Translations under genes and position numbers: made by a program
Notes under the pieces: generated by a model
The model's database searches: none
Told to the model about the DNA's origin: nothing
The model's input: the letters and a program-made list of their open reading frames with translations, nothing else
Shown here: one piece after another, positions 8,636-17,621 of the stretch
How positions within the stretch are numbered: the first letter of the stretch is position 1
Layout: the number at the start of each line of letters is the position of its first letter
DNA from: Candidatus Hydrogenedentota bacterium
GTDB taxonomy: Bacteria; Hydrogenedentota; Hydrogenedentia; Hydrogenedentales; CAITNO01
Length of the DNA stretch: 33,864 nt
Reading direction: 5' to 3'
NCBI GenBank assembly: GCA_029776995.1
Contig: JAKOTZ010000127.1
Coordinates: 1 to 33,864, forward strand

Positions 8636-8643
8636 CCACGGCA

Positions 8644-9288
8644 TCAGACGTATCGGAATTGCGCGGACAGGTGGAAAGGCGAAACTTCCTTGTAACAGGC
8701 GCCGTAGTAGAACAGGTCCACCAGGGCATCAGCGAGTTCGTCGGTGAGCACCATGCCCCGGATGTGGGTTTTTGCCATGATATGGGTATCCATAAGCCCA
8801 ATGAAGGCGAGAGTAAGGCTTTGCGCGTCACCGCCGGCCAGTTCTGCCCGGTCCAGCCCTTCCTGAATGATTTCGAGCACCCGCTGGAACCGTTTACGGC
8901 GGAAGGCCAGTTTATCAAGCCGCGGCGCGCTGGCGGGAGGAGTAAAATACATCTGAAAGATCAGCCGGATCTCGCGCGGATACTGTTCAGCGACGGAAAA
9001 AGTCAATCTCATAACCGCTTTGAGTCGTCCGATGGTGTCAGCATAGTGCTGGCGGATGGCGGTGAGCTTTTCCAGGAAGTCGTTGAAGATGGGTTCAACC
9101 AGCCTTCTGAAAAGATCTTCCTTGTTTTTGAAATAGTAATACAGCACAGGCCTGGTAACGCCAGCCCCGGCAATAATTTCCCGGATACTGGTACCGTCAT
9201 AGCCTTTTTCTGAAAAGAGGTCCAGCGCGCTTTGCAGGAGCCTGATTTCAGCTTCATTTCCAGTGTAGGCGGGCAACTGATCCGTCAT
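8644..9288 (-). CDS. TetR/AcrR-family transcriptional regulator
   Basis: A 214-residue one-component repressor-type protein. The N-terminal DNA-binding domain is clear: ALDLFSEKGYDGTSIREI followed by the recognition helix region GVTRPVLYYYFKNKEDLF (about residues 21-61), the hallmark of TetR proteins. The remaining 150 residues form the variable helical ligand-binding and dimer domain, which gives no ligand clue. The nearest possible targets are its own gene, through the AT-rich promoter region at 9289-9360, and the small membrane protein gene downstream. It lies 112 bases after lpxK on the same strand, and the gap contains a TATAAT box, so it probably has its own promoter. Confidence 0.93.
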   Translation of the reverse strand: MTDQLPAYTGNEAEIRLLQSALDLFSEKGYDGTSIREIIAGAGVTRPVLYYYFKNKEDLFRRLVEPIFNDFLEKLTAIRQHYADTIGRLKAVMRLTFSVAEQYPREIRLIFQMYFTPPASAPRLDKLAFRRKRFQRVLEIIQEGLDRAELAGGDAQSLTLAFIGLMDTHIMAKTHIRGMVLTDELADALVDLFYYGACYKEVSPFHLSAQFRYV

Positions 9289-9320
9289 AAGCGATTTCCC
9301 GGGGATAATACTTACCGTTA

Positions 9321-9326
9321 ATTATA
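9321..9326 (-). promoter_or_regulatory. Likely -10 box of the TetR gene in an AT-rich gap
   Basis: TATAAT on the minus strand, 32 bases before the ATG at 9288, inside a marked AT-rich stretch (9311-9360) between lpxK and the TetR gene. The -35 position is occupied by a T-rich, non-consensus sequence. Imperfect repeats of a GTAA-type word flank the box and may be operator half-sites for autorepression. Confidence 0.45.
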
Positions 9327-9400
9327 TCACAATTTACTAATAAAAATGATAAAAACTGAATGAGATAGTGCCTGAGGCGCACAATTCAGCGGCCGCGCGC

Positions 9401-10402
9401 CTAGAGATTGTAATCTTCGAGGGAAATACGCAGCACGTATACCGGAATATCCGTTTCAGGCGGATGAAAATCCAGGCGGGCCGCATCCTTTTCCGTGATG
9501 ATGATTGGACGCGTTCCCTGAAAGAGATGCCGGTGAAAGACCGCGTGATCGCGCAACGCCTGAGACCGGCACAGAACCACGCCGAGGCGTTCGAGCAGTT
9601 CGAAGAAACCGCGGCTGTCGCCAATCGCGCACAGGGCGTCCGCTTCGACGCCGCGCAAGGCATCGATCGGCAACATGGCCCCGTCCCGCAGCCGTTCAAA
9701 ACCTTCCGGCGCGTGCCGGGTCAGCCGAACCGGCCGTCCTGGACACAACGCGGCGATGGTGTCCAGCAAAGCAGGGAGTTCCGCGCAACGATCGGCATGG
9801 GTAATGAGGACATGGGTGGCCCGGGCCGCGGCGGACGGGTATTCGCGAAGGATCCCCCGCGGAATAAGCGAACCGTTTCCGAAAGGATTCGCCGCGTTGA
9901 CTACCAGAATATTTTCATCCCGATCCAGGGAAACCGCCTGAAATCCGTCGTCCAGAATCAGGCAATCGCACCCCCGCTCTATTGCGGCTTTCGCGCCGGC
10001 CACGCGGTCTCGGCAGCGCACTATGGTAAGCCCGGGCAGACGCCGCGCCATCAGGGCGGCCTCATCGCCCAGCTCGCGCCAGTGAATGGGTTTTTCTGAT
10101 GTCCAGATGAAAGGTTCCCGGACGCGCGGCGCGCCGTACCCGCGGGTAAGCACCGCCACGCGGGCCCCCGCGGCAAGTTCCGCCGCGGCCCGCTCGAGCA
10201 CAGCGGGCGTCTTTCCGGTTCCGCCGGCGGTGAGATTACCGAAACTGATCACCCGGGCGGGCACACGGACGCGCGGCGCAGCCAGACGCCGGCTCATGCC
10301 CCACGCCTGAAAGGGTGTGGCAGTTCCCAGCAACAGGTCCAGCCAGGCGGGCGCACGCCCTCCGCGGCTGATTTCGTCCATCCAATGCCGCAACGGTCCC
10401 AT
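9401..10402 (-). CDS. lpxK: Tetraacyldisaccharide 4'-kinase LpxK
   Basis: LpxK phosphorylates the 4' position of the lipid A disaccharide at the cytoplasmic face of the inner membrane, the sixth step of the Raetz pathway. The 333 residues fit the family. Seen: hydrophobic, membrane-facing N-terminal region, the P-loop TAGGTGKT at 58-65, LTRGYG at 85-90, the active-site DDGFQ at 151-155, PRGILRE and the C-terminal TEKDAARL. Its ATG overlaps the stop of dprA by one base (TAATG), so the two are probably translated together. This gene is the main evidence that the cell has an outer membrane with lipid A. Confidence 0.95.
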   Translation of the reverse strand: MGPLRHWMDEISRGGRAPAWLDLLLGTATPFQAWGMSRRLAAPRVRVPARVISFGNLTAGGTGKTPAVLERAAAELAAGARVAVLTRGYGAPRVREPFIWTSEKPIHWRELGDEAALMARRLPGLTIVRCRDRVAGAKAAIERGCDCLILDDGFQAVSLDRDENILVVNAANPFGNGSLIPRGILREYPSAAARATHVLITHADRCAELPALLDTIAALCPGRPVRLTRHAPEGFERLRDGAMLPIDALRGVEADALCAIGDSRGFFELLERLGVVLCRSQALRDHAVFHRHLFQGTRPIIITEKDAARLDFHPPETDIPVYVLRISLEDYNL

Positions 10403-11628
10403 TATCCGCGCCCTGAGCGCCGCGCGCCGGCCGGAGCGAAGCGCTGTCCGCTGAACTGCCTGGCCAGACCCTTAAGCTCCAGCATGGTAAGCGCCGCCAG
10501 GGCCTCTGGAACCGGAATCCGGCAAACCATGGCGACCTCATCCACAAACGATCCCTCCGGATTCAGCGCAGCCAGGACATCGGCCTCCACCGGGGTAAGC
10601 GCCTGCGCCGACGCCGGAGGGACGGGAAATTCCTCCGTATGCCGGCCCGCCTGCCTCTGCTTACCGGAATGGGCTTGTGCCGTCTCCCGTTCTTCCGCGG
10701 CACCGAATAAATCCTCCGCATCCGCGCCGCTCCGGGTATCTTTGGGATAAAAATCCTGTGGCAGCCTGAGTTCCTGAAGGATATCATCGGCGGATTCAAC
10801 CAGTTTTGCCCCTTCCCGGATGAGCGCATGGGGTCCCCGGCTGTTGGCGCGGTTCACCGGCCCCGGCACCGCGAACACTTCACGTCCCTGCTCGGCGGCC
10901 AGCCGCGCGGTAATAAGGGAACCGCTTCCGGGCGGCGCTTCCACCACCACCACGCCCATGGACAACCCGCTGATGATGCGGTTACGCTGGGGGAAATGTC
11001 CTTTGAGCGCTTTGGCCCCCATTGGAAAAGGCGAGATCACCGCGCCGTTCCGGATAATGTCCGCCATGAGGTGGGCGTGAAGGGCCGGGAAGACTTCATC
11101 CACTCCGCAACCCAGCACGGCAATGGTCCTCCCGCCGGCCTGGATGGCGCCCCGGTGCGCGGCGCCGTCAATGCCCTCCGCCATGCCGCTTACGACAGTA
11201 ATACCCCGGCGCGCGAGATCCCCTGCGATCCGCTCTGCCTGCTCCAGGCCATAGGAAGAAGGGCGGCGGGTTCCAACGACCGCGACTGCGTAATGATCCG
11301 TTTCAAGCAGCGTACCCCGGACAAACAGCGTCAGGGGGGGATCGTAAATTTCGGCGAGACTGGGAGGATAGTCCGGACATTCCATCGTAACGAGGCGCGC
11401 GCCGCAGGCATCCATGAGCTGTTCCTGCAGGCGGATATCTACCTGCCCGGATGCGCCGTGAACTTCCCGGGCCACTTTGTCTCCGACGATCTCGGCCAGC
11501 GCGGCAACCGGCTGGCGGAGCACTTCACCCGGATCACGGTATCGGGCCAGCAGGCGCAAGAACAGGGCGCTTCCCACCCCTGGCACCATGGCCAGGGTTA
11601 ACCAGTCCTTTTGTCGCGGCGTGAGCAT
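10402..11628 (-). CDS. dprA: DNA-processing protein DprA
   Basis: DprA binds single-stranded DNA entering during natural transformation and loads RecA on it. Seen in 408 residues: an N-terminal SAM/helix-hairpin-helix-like region (about 1-70), then the Rossmann core with YPPSLAEIYDPP, VVGTRRPSSYG, SGMAEGIDGAAH, LGCGVDEVFP, FPQRNRIISGLS and SGSLITARLA, followed by a low-complexity linker (about 290-335) and a C-terminal winged-helix (DML1-type) domain beginning near LTPVEADVL. All core motifs are intact. The start overlaps the stop of the HEAT-repeat gene by one base (TGATG) and its stop overlaps lpxK by one base. Confidence 0.95.
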   Translation of the reverse strand: MLTPRQKDWLTLAMVPGVGSALFLRLLARYRDPGEVLRQPVAALAEIVGDKVAREVHGASGQVDIRLQEQLMDACGARLVTMECPDYPPSLAEIYDPPLTLFVRGTLLETDHYAVAVVGTRRPSSYGLEQAERIAGDLARRGITVVSGMAEGIDGAAHRGAIQAGGRTIAVLGCGVDEVFPALHAHLMADIIRNGAVISPFPMGAKALKGHFPQRNRIISGLSMGVVVVEAPPGSGSLITARLAAEQGREVFAVPGPVNRANSRGPHALIREGAKLVESADDILQELRLPQDFYPKDTRSGADAEDLFGAAEERETAQAHSGKQRQAGRHTEEFPVPPASAQALTPVEADVLAALNPEGSFVDEVAMVCRIPVPEALAALTMLELKGLARQFSGQRFAPAGARRSGRG

Positions 11629-12983
11629 CAGCGTTTTCTTCCAATACTTTTCGGGTTGCGCGCGGATCCCGGTTGGGATGACGCACTGCTTTCCGCCGAA
11701 GATGCCCGCGGGACCGTGCCGTCAGACGCCGGCAACAGGGGCGGCTCCTCTCGGGGAAATTCCAGCGGCTGCGGCGTTACGGCTTCATCTGGGGATTTTG
11801 GGGGAGGCTGCGGCGGAGGGGGCAACATGATCCCCGTTTCCTCCTGATACCAGACCCGCCAAAGTCCCGCGTCTGTTCCCAGGGGCTGTCCCGTTAACGC
11901 GCGCAAGGCTTTTGCGGCGACTTCCCGCATGCCCCGGTTTTGCTCCATTACGGCGATCAGCGCCGGAACCGCGCGAATGGGATCCTTTCGGGCCACACAT
12001 TTCACCGCCACTTCTTCCTGGTACCGACCAACATTTTTCCTGCCGCAGGCGGCCTCGAAAATCCAATTTTCGGATTCCAGGGTACCCAGGGCATCCAGGG
12101 CGGTAACGGCGTCCGGTCCAGCTTCTTCCGGCCGGTTCTCCAGCAGCTCGATCCATACCCTCGCCGCGCAGGGGGGGCGGAGACACCTGAGCGCTTCCTG
12201 GCAACAGCGCGCCAAATCGCCGGTTGCATCCAGCGCCAAAGCGCACAGCAGATCGGACGCGATCCCCGAACCTGAGCGACCCAGCGCCCACGCGGCGACG
12301 CACCGGTGGCGTGCCGGCTCGGACTCCGCCTCCAGGGTTTTCCGCAACAGCGGCGCGATCATGGGACCGATTTCGGGAAGCATGCAGTCCACCGAGAAAA
12401 CCGCATCAGCTTCTCCCCAGGACAGCGTCCGCATAACATACGCGAACAGCTGTTCCCGGGGAATATCCAGCAGGGCATTCCGCGCGCTCAGCCGTACGCG
12501 CTCGTCGGGATGATAACAGGCGTCCGTAAAAATCCCCGGCATGTCCCGAAGCTGTTCCGCGGTGAGCGGCCAGAGTTCGACCGCTTTGGCGTAATCCTCG
12601 GGAGGAGCTGTTTCCCGCAGCCGGTTCAAGAAATCGACCGTTTCCTGTCGGCTGGAAGAGGCGTATCCGGCATCCTCCTCCCGGATTGCCGCATCAGGAA
12701 AGGCCGGCGGCACTTCAGCAGGCGGCATGGAACGGAAGTCCGATCCGTCCTGCTGATCTGTTTCGCTTTCCGGAAAGGCTACGGCTCCGACCGACCGCTC
12801 CGGCACAGCGTTACCGGATGGCGGCAACCGGTCGTCCCGCCCGGGAACGAACGGCGGCGTCTGGGCCAGCGAGAATGTCTGGGCCACGATCCATACCGCC
12901 ATCAGGCAGGAGAAACCACACGGCCGACGCAGGCCACGCATTGGATAACTGCCCATTCCTGTATCCCGTCCGGTGCCAGTCAT
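11628..12983 (-). CDS. Secreted HEAT-repeat protein
   Basis: Up to 451 residues, with an N-terminal hydrophobic signal sequence (around LMAVWIVAQTFSLAQ, cleavage after about residue 41). Start choice is unsure: in-frame ATGs at 12983, 12956 and 12938 would all keep the signal peptide, and none has a strong Shine-Dalgarno site. After a Pro-rich, disordered stretch come helical repeats from about residue 150 to 385 (for example DERVRLSARNALL, AAWALGRSG and REVAAKALRALTG) that look like HEAT/PBS-type repeats used for protein binding. The C-terminal 60 residues are Pro/Ser-rich (PPPPQPPPKSP) and end in basic residues. No enzyme motif is seen. It overlaps dprA by one base. A scaffold in the periplasm is plausible but not shown. 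Confidence 0.75.
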   Translation of the reverse strand: MTGTGRDTGMGSYPMRGLRRPCGFSCLMAVWIVAQTFSLAQTPPFVPGRDDRLPPSGNAVPERSVGAVAFPESETDQQDGSDFRSMPPAEVPPAFPDAAIREEDAGYASSSRQETVDFLNRLRETAPPEDYAKAVELWPLTAEQLRDMPGIFTDACYHPDERVRLSARNALLDIPREQLFAYVMRTLSWGEADAVFSVDCMLPEIGPMIAPLLRKTLEAESEPARHRCVAAWALGRSGSGIASDLLCALALDATGDLARCCQEALRCLRPPCAARVWIELLENRPEEAGPDAVTALDALGTLESENWIFEAACGRKNVGRYQEEVAVKCVARKDPIRAVPALIAVMEQNRGMREVAAKALRALTGQPLGTDAGLWRVWYQEETGIMLPPPPQPPPKSPDEAVTPQPLEFPREEPPLLPASDGTVPRASSAESSASSQPGSARNPKSIGRKR

Positions 12984-13040
12984 AGCGATATTCTAGCGGT
13001 CCCTGCCGTCATTCGCATACGGCCACCCGGCCGCACGCGG

Positions 13041-14285
13041 TCAGGCCGTGTGAAAGATGCCGCCAAGCCTGGCAATGATATCCGCGGGATCTCCCGCGGT
13101 AAGATCCTCAGCCAGGAAGGCCTGTTTGGTGGTCCGCAGCGTAACCACCAGCGTAGGCGGAGCGCCTGGGCGGGGCTGGTCTTCCACGAACATGTATCCG
13201 TCAAAGTGGATCTGGTCCACCCTGCCGACCTCATCTCCGGCGAAGAGTTCATACATGACACGCAGGACGGTATCGCACAGCGCGGTGGTGTATACCGCGG
13301 CGCGCTGTTCCTCCGTGAGCAGCCGCTCATGGAACGTATTGGTCTGTGGGTCATAATCGACGGCGTAAAGCCACGGAAATGTCCGCAGGGGCGGCAACAG
13401 ATACTCGACCTGGATACCCCGGTCCAACTCGTAATAATCCATATCGTAGGAATGCGGAAAGAATTCGGGCAGGCGGGCGTGGGTCAACAGGAGATCGCAG
13501 TAATCCAGCACGGCATAGGGCTCACCCAGCATGTAGGCTTTGCGTTTGGCATCAATGATGGGCTTGCACTGCTCGCGCTCGGTAAGATAACGCTTTCTGG
13601 CCTGTTCCCAAAGGGCAAGCGCCTGTTCATGCTGGGCCTTGAGCGCGCGGACCACCTGCTGGTGACGCTGCAGTTCAGCCTGGTGATGCTGCATGATCCG
13701 CTTGCAGACCTCTTCCCACTGTTTATGGGCCGCTTCGTAGCGGGCCAGCGCCTCCGCTTCTTTTTCTTCGCGCCTGGACCGCACCAGCTTATCCATGGCG
13801 TCCAATTTTGGAATAAAGACTTCGTCCGTGCGCAGGGGTTCCCGTGGAATCCTGGGCATTTCCGGCGGGGGGGGAAATTCCGGAGGATCCGGCTGGGGGA
13901 CCGTGTAGTCGGGATACTCTTTGACTTTTTCCCAATCCAGCCTGGGCGTAGTTTTTACGGCTTCGGACAGGATGCCCGCGATTTCTCTGAGCTCATCCTG
14001 AGCCAGGGCGGTCCGGGCTTCAGCAATTTTAATTTTCTGGGCGGGCTTGAGATCGGGCCTTTTGGCGTTCATTTCCAACCCAAGCCGTTTCCGTTTGACC
14101 TCATTGCGGTGGTCCTGAATGCCCTGCCAGATTTTTTCGACGAGCGCGGCTTTGTGGATTACCAGGAGGGGCATATCACTGAAAACCACCCGCTGTTTAC
14201 CCAGCGAGGGATAGCGAACCGGCATACGGTATAACTGCAGTCCGGATCCGCTCTGGTAACTTTCGAGATCCTGTTCGTCGTACAT
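13041..14285 (-). CDS. Coiled-coil protein related to the N-terminal part of Mrr-type endonucleases, without nuclease domain
   Basis: Predicted 414 residues from the ATG at 14285; the track start at 14303 is a TTG and the ATG has a GGGAAG site upstream. Residues about 50-110 and 185-270 are rich in Arg, Glu, Gln and Ala and are probably coiled coil, separated by a Pro-rich stretch. The last 150 residues (CDLLLTHARLPEFFP, VEYLLPPL, then LRVMYELFAGDEVGRVDQIHFDGYM and AEDLTAGDPADIIARLGGI) match from memory a conserved region that, in many type IV restriction-like proteins, is followed by an Mrr nuclease domain. Here the protein stops straight after that region, and only 57 bases remain before the next gene, so no nuclease is present. 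It has its own likely promoter. Function unknown; no signal peptide, so probably cytoplasmic. Confidence 0.65.
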   Translation of the reverse strand: MYDEQDLESYQSGSGLQLYRMPVRYPSLGKQRVVFSDMPLLVIHKAALVEKIWQGIQDHRNEVKRKRLGLEMNAKRPDLKPAQKIKIAEARTALAQDELREIAGILSEAVKTTPRLDWEKVKEYPDYTVPQPDPPEFPPPPEMPRIPREPLRTDEVFIPKLDAMDKLVRSRREEKEAEALARYEAAHKQWEEVCKRIMQHHQAELQRHQQVVRALKAQHEQALALWEQARKRYLTEREQCKPIIDAKRKAYMLGEPYAVLDYCDLLLTHARLPEFFPHSYDMDYYELDRGIQVEYLLPPLRTFPWLYAVDYDPQTNTFHERLLTEEQRAAVYTTALCDTVLRVMYELFAGDEVGRVDQIHFDGYMFVEDQPRPGAPPTLVVTLRTTKQAFLAEDLTAGDPADIIARLGGIFHTA

Positions 14286-14321
14286 CAGGCTTCCCGCCGG
14301 CAACTTTTTGCTTAATGAAAG

Positions 14322-14350
14322 ATTTTACACTATACGGTACATTATGTCCA
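14322..14350 (-). promoter_or_regulatory. Likely sigma70-type promoter of the Mrr-associated coiled-coil gene
   Basis: On the minus strand TGGACA (5 of 6) and TAAAAT (5 of 6) are separated by exactly 17 bases. The start of transcription would be near 14315, about 30 bases before the ATG at 14285. It lies right after the thiD stop codon, so it separates the six-gene operon upstream from the coiled-coil, HEAT, dprA and lpxK group. Confidence 0.65.
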
Positions 14351-14353
14351 GTA

Positions 14354-15169
14354 TTATTCCAAATTTTTTGGGCCGGAAATCATCCAGCCGTGGTGCAACG
14401 GGCCGTGCCCCTGCCCCACCTTCAATTCATCGGCTCGCCGAATAGCTTCCGTAAGATAATCTTTAGCCCGGCGAACGGCTTCGGGGACCGGATATCCGAA
14501 ACCGACCATAGTTGCGATGGCGGCCGAAAAGGTACAACCTGTTCCATGGGTATTGGGCGTATTTATTCTTGAACTACGAAAAACACGTATTTCCTCGCCG
14601 TCGTAGAGGTAATCCGTCACATCCTGTCCGTCGGCATGTCCCCCTTTGAGCAGGACCCAGGCGGGACCCAAATCTTTCAGGGCTTTCAGCATATCCTCCG
14701 GTTTATTCACATCCATTGGACGTCCGGTCAGCAGTTCCGCCTCGGGCAGATTCGGGGTCAGTACTGAACAAAGGGGAATAAGTTTCCGGCGCAGCACCTC
14801 CCGCGCGTCGGGCTCTAAAAGGGGATCTCCGCTTTTGGCGGCCATGACCGGATCCACGACGATATTGCGCGCGCCATAACGGTCAAGACGGTCTGCGACC
14901 GCCTCCACAACCGCCGCATCCGCCAGCATCCCGGTTTTGATGGCGTCGCATCCGATATCGTCCATCACCGCGTCCAGCTGGGCCACCACCATATCAGGAT
15001 GCAGGGCTACCGCCCGGGTAACAGCGCGGGTATTCTGCGCGGTAACCGCCGTGATCACGGACATGCCATACCCGCCCAGGGCCAGTATCGTTTTCAGGTC
15101 TGCCTGAATGCCGGCACCTCCGCCGCTGTCACTTCCGGCAATGGTAAGAATTCTTGGAATCCGCTTCAC
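14354..15169 (-). CDS. thiD: Hydroxymethylpyrimidine (phosphate) kinase ThiD
   Basis: ThiD carries out two phosphorylations to make HMP-diphosphate, the pyrimidine half of thiamine. The ribokinase-fold motifs are intact: [18 protein letters not shown] at the N-terminus, [35 protein letters not shown] and the anion-hole and base motif [13 protein letters not shown]. Start: the track uses a TTG at 15175, but AGAGGA directly abuts it, whereas a GTG at 15169 has the same AGAGGA at a 6-base spacing, so I take the GTG (271 residues). No thiamine riboswitch is seen; the gene follows mnmG by 30 bases and is likely the last gene of its operon. Confidence 0.94.
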   Translation of the reverse strand: MKRIPRILTIAGSDSGGGAGIQADLKTILALGGYGMSVITAVTAQNTRAVTRAVALHPDMVVAQLDAVMDDIGCDAIKTGMLADAAVVEAVADRLDRYGARNIVVDPVMAAKSGDPLLEPDAREVLRRKLIPLCSVLTPNLPEAELLTGRPMDVNKPEDMLKALKDLGPAWVLLKGGHADGQDVTDYLYDGEEIRVFRSSRINTPNTHGTGCTFSAAIATMVGFGYPVPEAVRRAKDYLTEAIRRADELKVGQGHGPLHHGWMISGPKNLE

Positions 15170-15175
15170 TTTCAA

Positions 15176-15181
15176 TCCTCT
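15176..15181 (-). promoter_or_regulatory. Shine-Dalgarno site deciding the thiD start
   Basis: AGAGGA on the minus strand, 6 bases before the GTG at 15169 and 0 bases before the TTG at 15175. The spacing favours the GTG. Confidence 0.6.
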
Positions 15182-15199
15182 TAAGCTGTTTTGGCTCTG

Positions 15200-17089
15200 T
15201 CATGCCGTATTCTGCTGTGTTCCCCGCTTCTTTTCCAGCCATATGTGCAGCATGGCGACATCGGAAGCGCGAACACCGGGAACCCGGGCCGCCTGTCCCA
15301 GGGTCATGGGCCGCATTTCCGTCAGGCGCTGGCGGGTTTCACGGGGCAATCCGGGTATGGATGCGTAATCCAGGTCCGAGGGAATCGCAAGATGCTCAAC
15401 GGCCTGAAACCGCTGAATGGACAGGCGTTCCCGTTCGAGATAACCGGCGTATTTGACTTCGATTTCCACTTTTTCCATAACTTCCCTGGGCAGCGATTCC
15501 GGCGGCGGAGAAAAACGCCAGAGATCCGCGAGCGCAATACCCGGGCGGCTCAAAAGAGCGGCTACCGTCTGAGGCGCCGTTATGGGTTTCCCTCCGCAGG
15601 ATTCCAACAGGGCATTCAGTTCGGGGCACGGACCCAGCCGGACGGATTCAATCCGGCGCCGTTCGGCATCGGCCAGGGCACGCTTACTCCGCGCCTGATC
15701 CAGAATACGCCGGTCGGCAAATCCCAATTCGGCCAGCCGTTCGTCGGCGTTGTCGTGCCGGAGATGGAGCCGGTACTCGGCGCGGGAAGTGAACAGCCTG
15801 TACGGCTCCAGCACGCCGCGGGTGACAATATCATCCACCATCACACCGATATAGGCCTGGCTCCGGTCAATAATCAGCGGCGGCCTTCCCTCCAGTTTCC
15901 GGACGGCATTCAGGGCGGCATAGATTCCCTGTCCCGCTGCCTCTTCATATCCGGAGGTGCCATTGATCTGGCCGGCATGGTACAGCCCCTCCACCCGCCG
16001 GGTCTCCAGGGTAAGGTACAACTCGGTGGGCGGCACGAAATCATATTCCACGGCGTAACCGGGGCGGATAATTTCGGCATTCTCCAGGCCGGGGCAGCTG
16101 TGGAGCATTTCCAGCTGCACGTCCTCGGGAAGGCTGGTGGACAGGCCGTTGACATAGAACTCAGCGGTCTCCAGTCCTTCCGGTTCAAGGAAAAGATGGT
16201 GGCTGTCGCGGTCCGGAAATTTTACGTATTTATCCTCGATGCTGGGGCAGTAACGAGTCCCGATTCCTTCAATGCGCCCGGAGTAAAGCGGCGACCGGTC
16301 CATGGCCGCCAGAATGATCTCGCGGGTACGGGCCGTCGTGCGGGTCAGCCAGCAGGAGACCTGAAAGGGATGAAAGGATTCGCGGTCCGTACTGAAGGAA
16401 AACGGGACCGGGTCGCTGTCTCCAGGCTGTTCTTCGAGCACGGAGAAATCAATGCTGCGGCGGTGTATACGGGGACAGGTTCCGGTTTTCAGACGCCCCA
16501 CCGGAAAACCCAACTGCCGGTACGCTTCACTGAGGTGATCCGCCGGCGGCGCCCCTCCCCGCCCGCCCGCAATGGATGTCATCCCGTAATGGAGGCGTCC
16601 TCGCAGAAAGGTGCCGGTACAGATGATAACCGCGCGGGCGTGAATTTCTTCACCGAGTGAGGTCCGCACCCCGCGGATACGCAAACGATCGCCGGATCCG
16701 GAGGGTTCGGTAATCAGGCCGGTAACTTCGGCCTGTTTGAGCAGAAGGTTTTCCTGGGCTTCGCAGACGGCTTTCATCCGGTACTGGTACCGGACGCGGT
16801 CGGCCTGGGCGCGGGGGGAGTGGACGGCAGGCCCTTTGGACCGGTTCAGCATGCGAAACTGGATGCCCGTGGCATCAATGGCGCGCGCCATTTCACCGCC
16901 GAGCGCGTCGATTTCACGGACGAGCTGGCCTTTGGCCACGCCGCCGATGGCGGGATTACAGGACATCTGGCCGATGGTGTCCATGTTCAGGCCGATCATC
17001 ATGGTCCGATGCCCCATACGGGCGCAGGCCAGCGCGGCCTCAATGCCCGCGTGTCCGGCCCCAACCACAATGACCTCGGGATCCGCCAT
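15200..17089 (-). CDS. mnmG: tRNA uridine-34 5-carboxymethylaminomethyl modification enzyme MnmG (GidA)
   Basis: MnmG, with MnmE, adds the aminomethyl or carboxymethylaminomethyl group to U34 of certain tRNAs, using FAD and a folate methylene group. The 629 residues fit the family. Seen: the dinucleotide-binding [12 protein letters not shown] near the N-terminus, [16 protein letters not shown], the FAD-pocket and catalytic region ([21 protein letters not shown]), [11 protein letters not shown], the Rossmann return [16 protein letters not shown], and the C-terminal helical domain used to bind tRNA and MnmE. It begins 8 bases after the purE stop. mnmE is not in the window. Confidence 0.96.
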   Translation of the reverse strand: MADPEVIVVGAGHAGIEAALACARMGHRTMMIGLNMDTIGQMSCNPAIGGVAKGQLVREIDALGGEMARAIDATGIQFRMLNRSKGPAVHSPRAQADRVRYQYRMKAVCEAQENLLLKQAEVTGLITEPSGSGDRLRIRGVRTSLGEEIHARAVIICTGTFLRGRLHYGMTSIAGGRGGAPPADHLSEAYRQLGFPVGRLKTGTCPRIHRRSIDFSVLEEQPGDSDPVPFSFSTDRESFHPFQVSCWLTRTTARTREIILAAMDRSPLYSGRIEGIGTRYCPSIEDKYVKFPDRDSHHLFLEPEGLETAEFYVNGLSTSLPEDVQLEMLHSCPGLENAEIIRPGYAVEYDFVPPTELYLTLETRRVEGLYHAGQINGTSGYEEAAGQGIYAALNAVRKLEGRPPLIIDRSQAYIGVMVDDIVTRGVLEPYRLFTSRAEYRLHLRHDNADERLAELGFADRRILDQARSKRALADAERRRIESVRLGPCPELNALLESCGGKPITAPQTVAALLSRPGIALADLWRFSPPPESLPREVMEKVEIEVKYAGYLERERLSIQRFQAVEHLAIPSDLDYASIPGLPRETRQRLTEMRPMTLGQAARVPGVRASDVAMLHIWLEKKRGTQQNTA

Positions 17090-17097
17090 GGAGACGA

Positions 17098-17592
17098 TCA
17101 GTCCTCCAGTTTGATTGACAGGATCCGTTCGGCCTGGCTGGCCCGGAATTCCTGGAGTTTTTGGGCGAGCCCGGAATCTTCGAGGGCGAGAATTTCCACG
17201 GCCAGCAGCGCGGCATTCGTGGCGCCGGCGGAACCGATTGCCACCCCCGCCACAGGCACGCCGGGAGGCATCTGGGCGATGGCATACAGGGCATCCACGC
17301 CGTTGAGGGCGCCGGATGCGAGGGGTACGCCGATGACCGGCTTGACGGTCAGGGCAGCCACAGCGCCGGGAAGCGCGGCGGCCATTCCCGCGCCGGCGAT
17401 GAAGACTTTAACCCCCTCGGCATCCTTGCGGCGGACATACTCCGCCACGGCGTCCGGGGTGCGATGGGCGGACAGCACCCGGCTCTCATGGGGCACACCG
17501 AACTGCGCCAGGATCTGGTGCGTCTTTTTGAGCACCTCCCAGTCCGAGTCGCTGCCCATCAAGATGCATACGAGGTGTGAGGAAGTATTCAC
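17098..17592 (-). CDS. purE: N5-carboxyaminoimidazole ribonucleotide mutase PurE (class I)
   Basis: PurE converts N5-CAIR to CAIR in purine synthesis. The 164 residues show the family motifs MGSDSDW (12-18), the active-site SAHRTP (41-46), [11 protein letters not shown] (66-76), [17 protein letters not shown] and the Gly/Ala-rich [10 protein letters not shown]. In typical class I PurE the second of these motifs reads GAAHLPG; here the His is Ala73, an unusual change next to the substrate. The GTG start has AAAGGAG 5 bases upstream. No purK is adjacent; mnmG follows at once. Confidence 0.93.
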   Translation of the reverse strand: MNTSSHLVCILMGSDSDWEVLKKTHQILAQFGVPHESRVLSAHRTPDAVAEYVRRKDAEGVKVFIAGAGMAAALPGAVAALTVKPVIGVPLASGALNGVDALYAIAQMPPGVPVAGVAIGSAGATNAALLAVEILALEDSGLAQKLQEFRASQAERILSIKLED

Positions 17593-17621
17593 GGTATCTC
17601 CTTTCCGGTTTTGTTATCCGT

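Noticed and set aside
12984-13040. A possible frame-shifted Mrr nuclease domain after the coiled-coil gene
   Set aside because: Only 57 bases separate the stop codon from the next start, and the next gene encodes HEAT repeats, so no broken nuclease is present.
12306-14234. A 642-codon plus-strand ORF opposite the HEAT and coiled-coil genes
   Set aside because: Its translation is Gly/Arg/Phe-rich with no recognisable domain, it has no ribosome site, and both genes it covers on the other strand have clear domain structure. Long antisense frames are common in GC-rich DNA.
15169-15199. A thiamine (TPP) riboswitch before thiD
   Set aside because: Only 30 bases lie between mnmG and thiD, far too short, and no thi-box motif is seen.
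15191-16660. A 489-codon plus-strand ORF
   Set aside because: It is antisense to mnmG, which is fully conserved in sequence.
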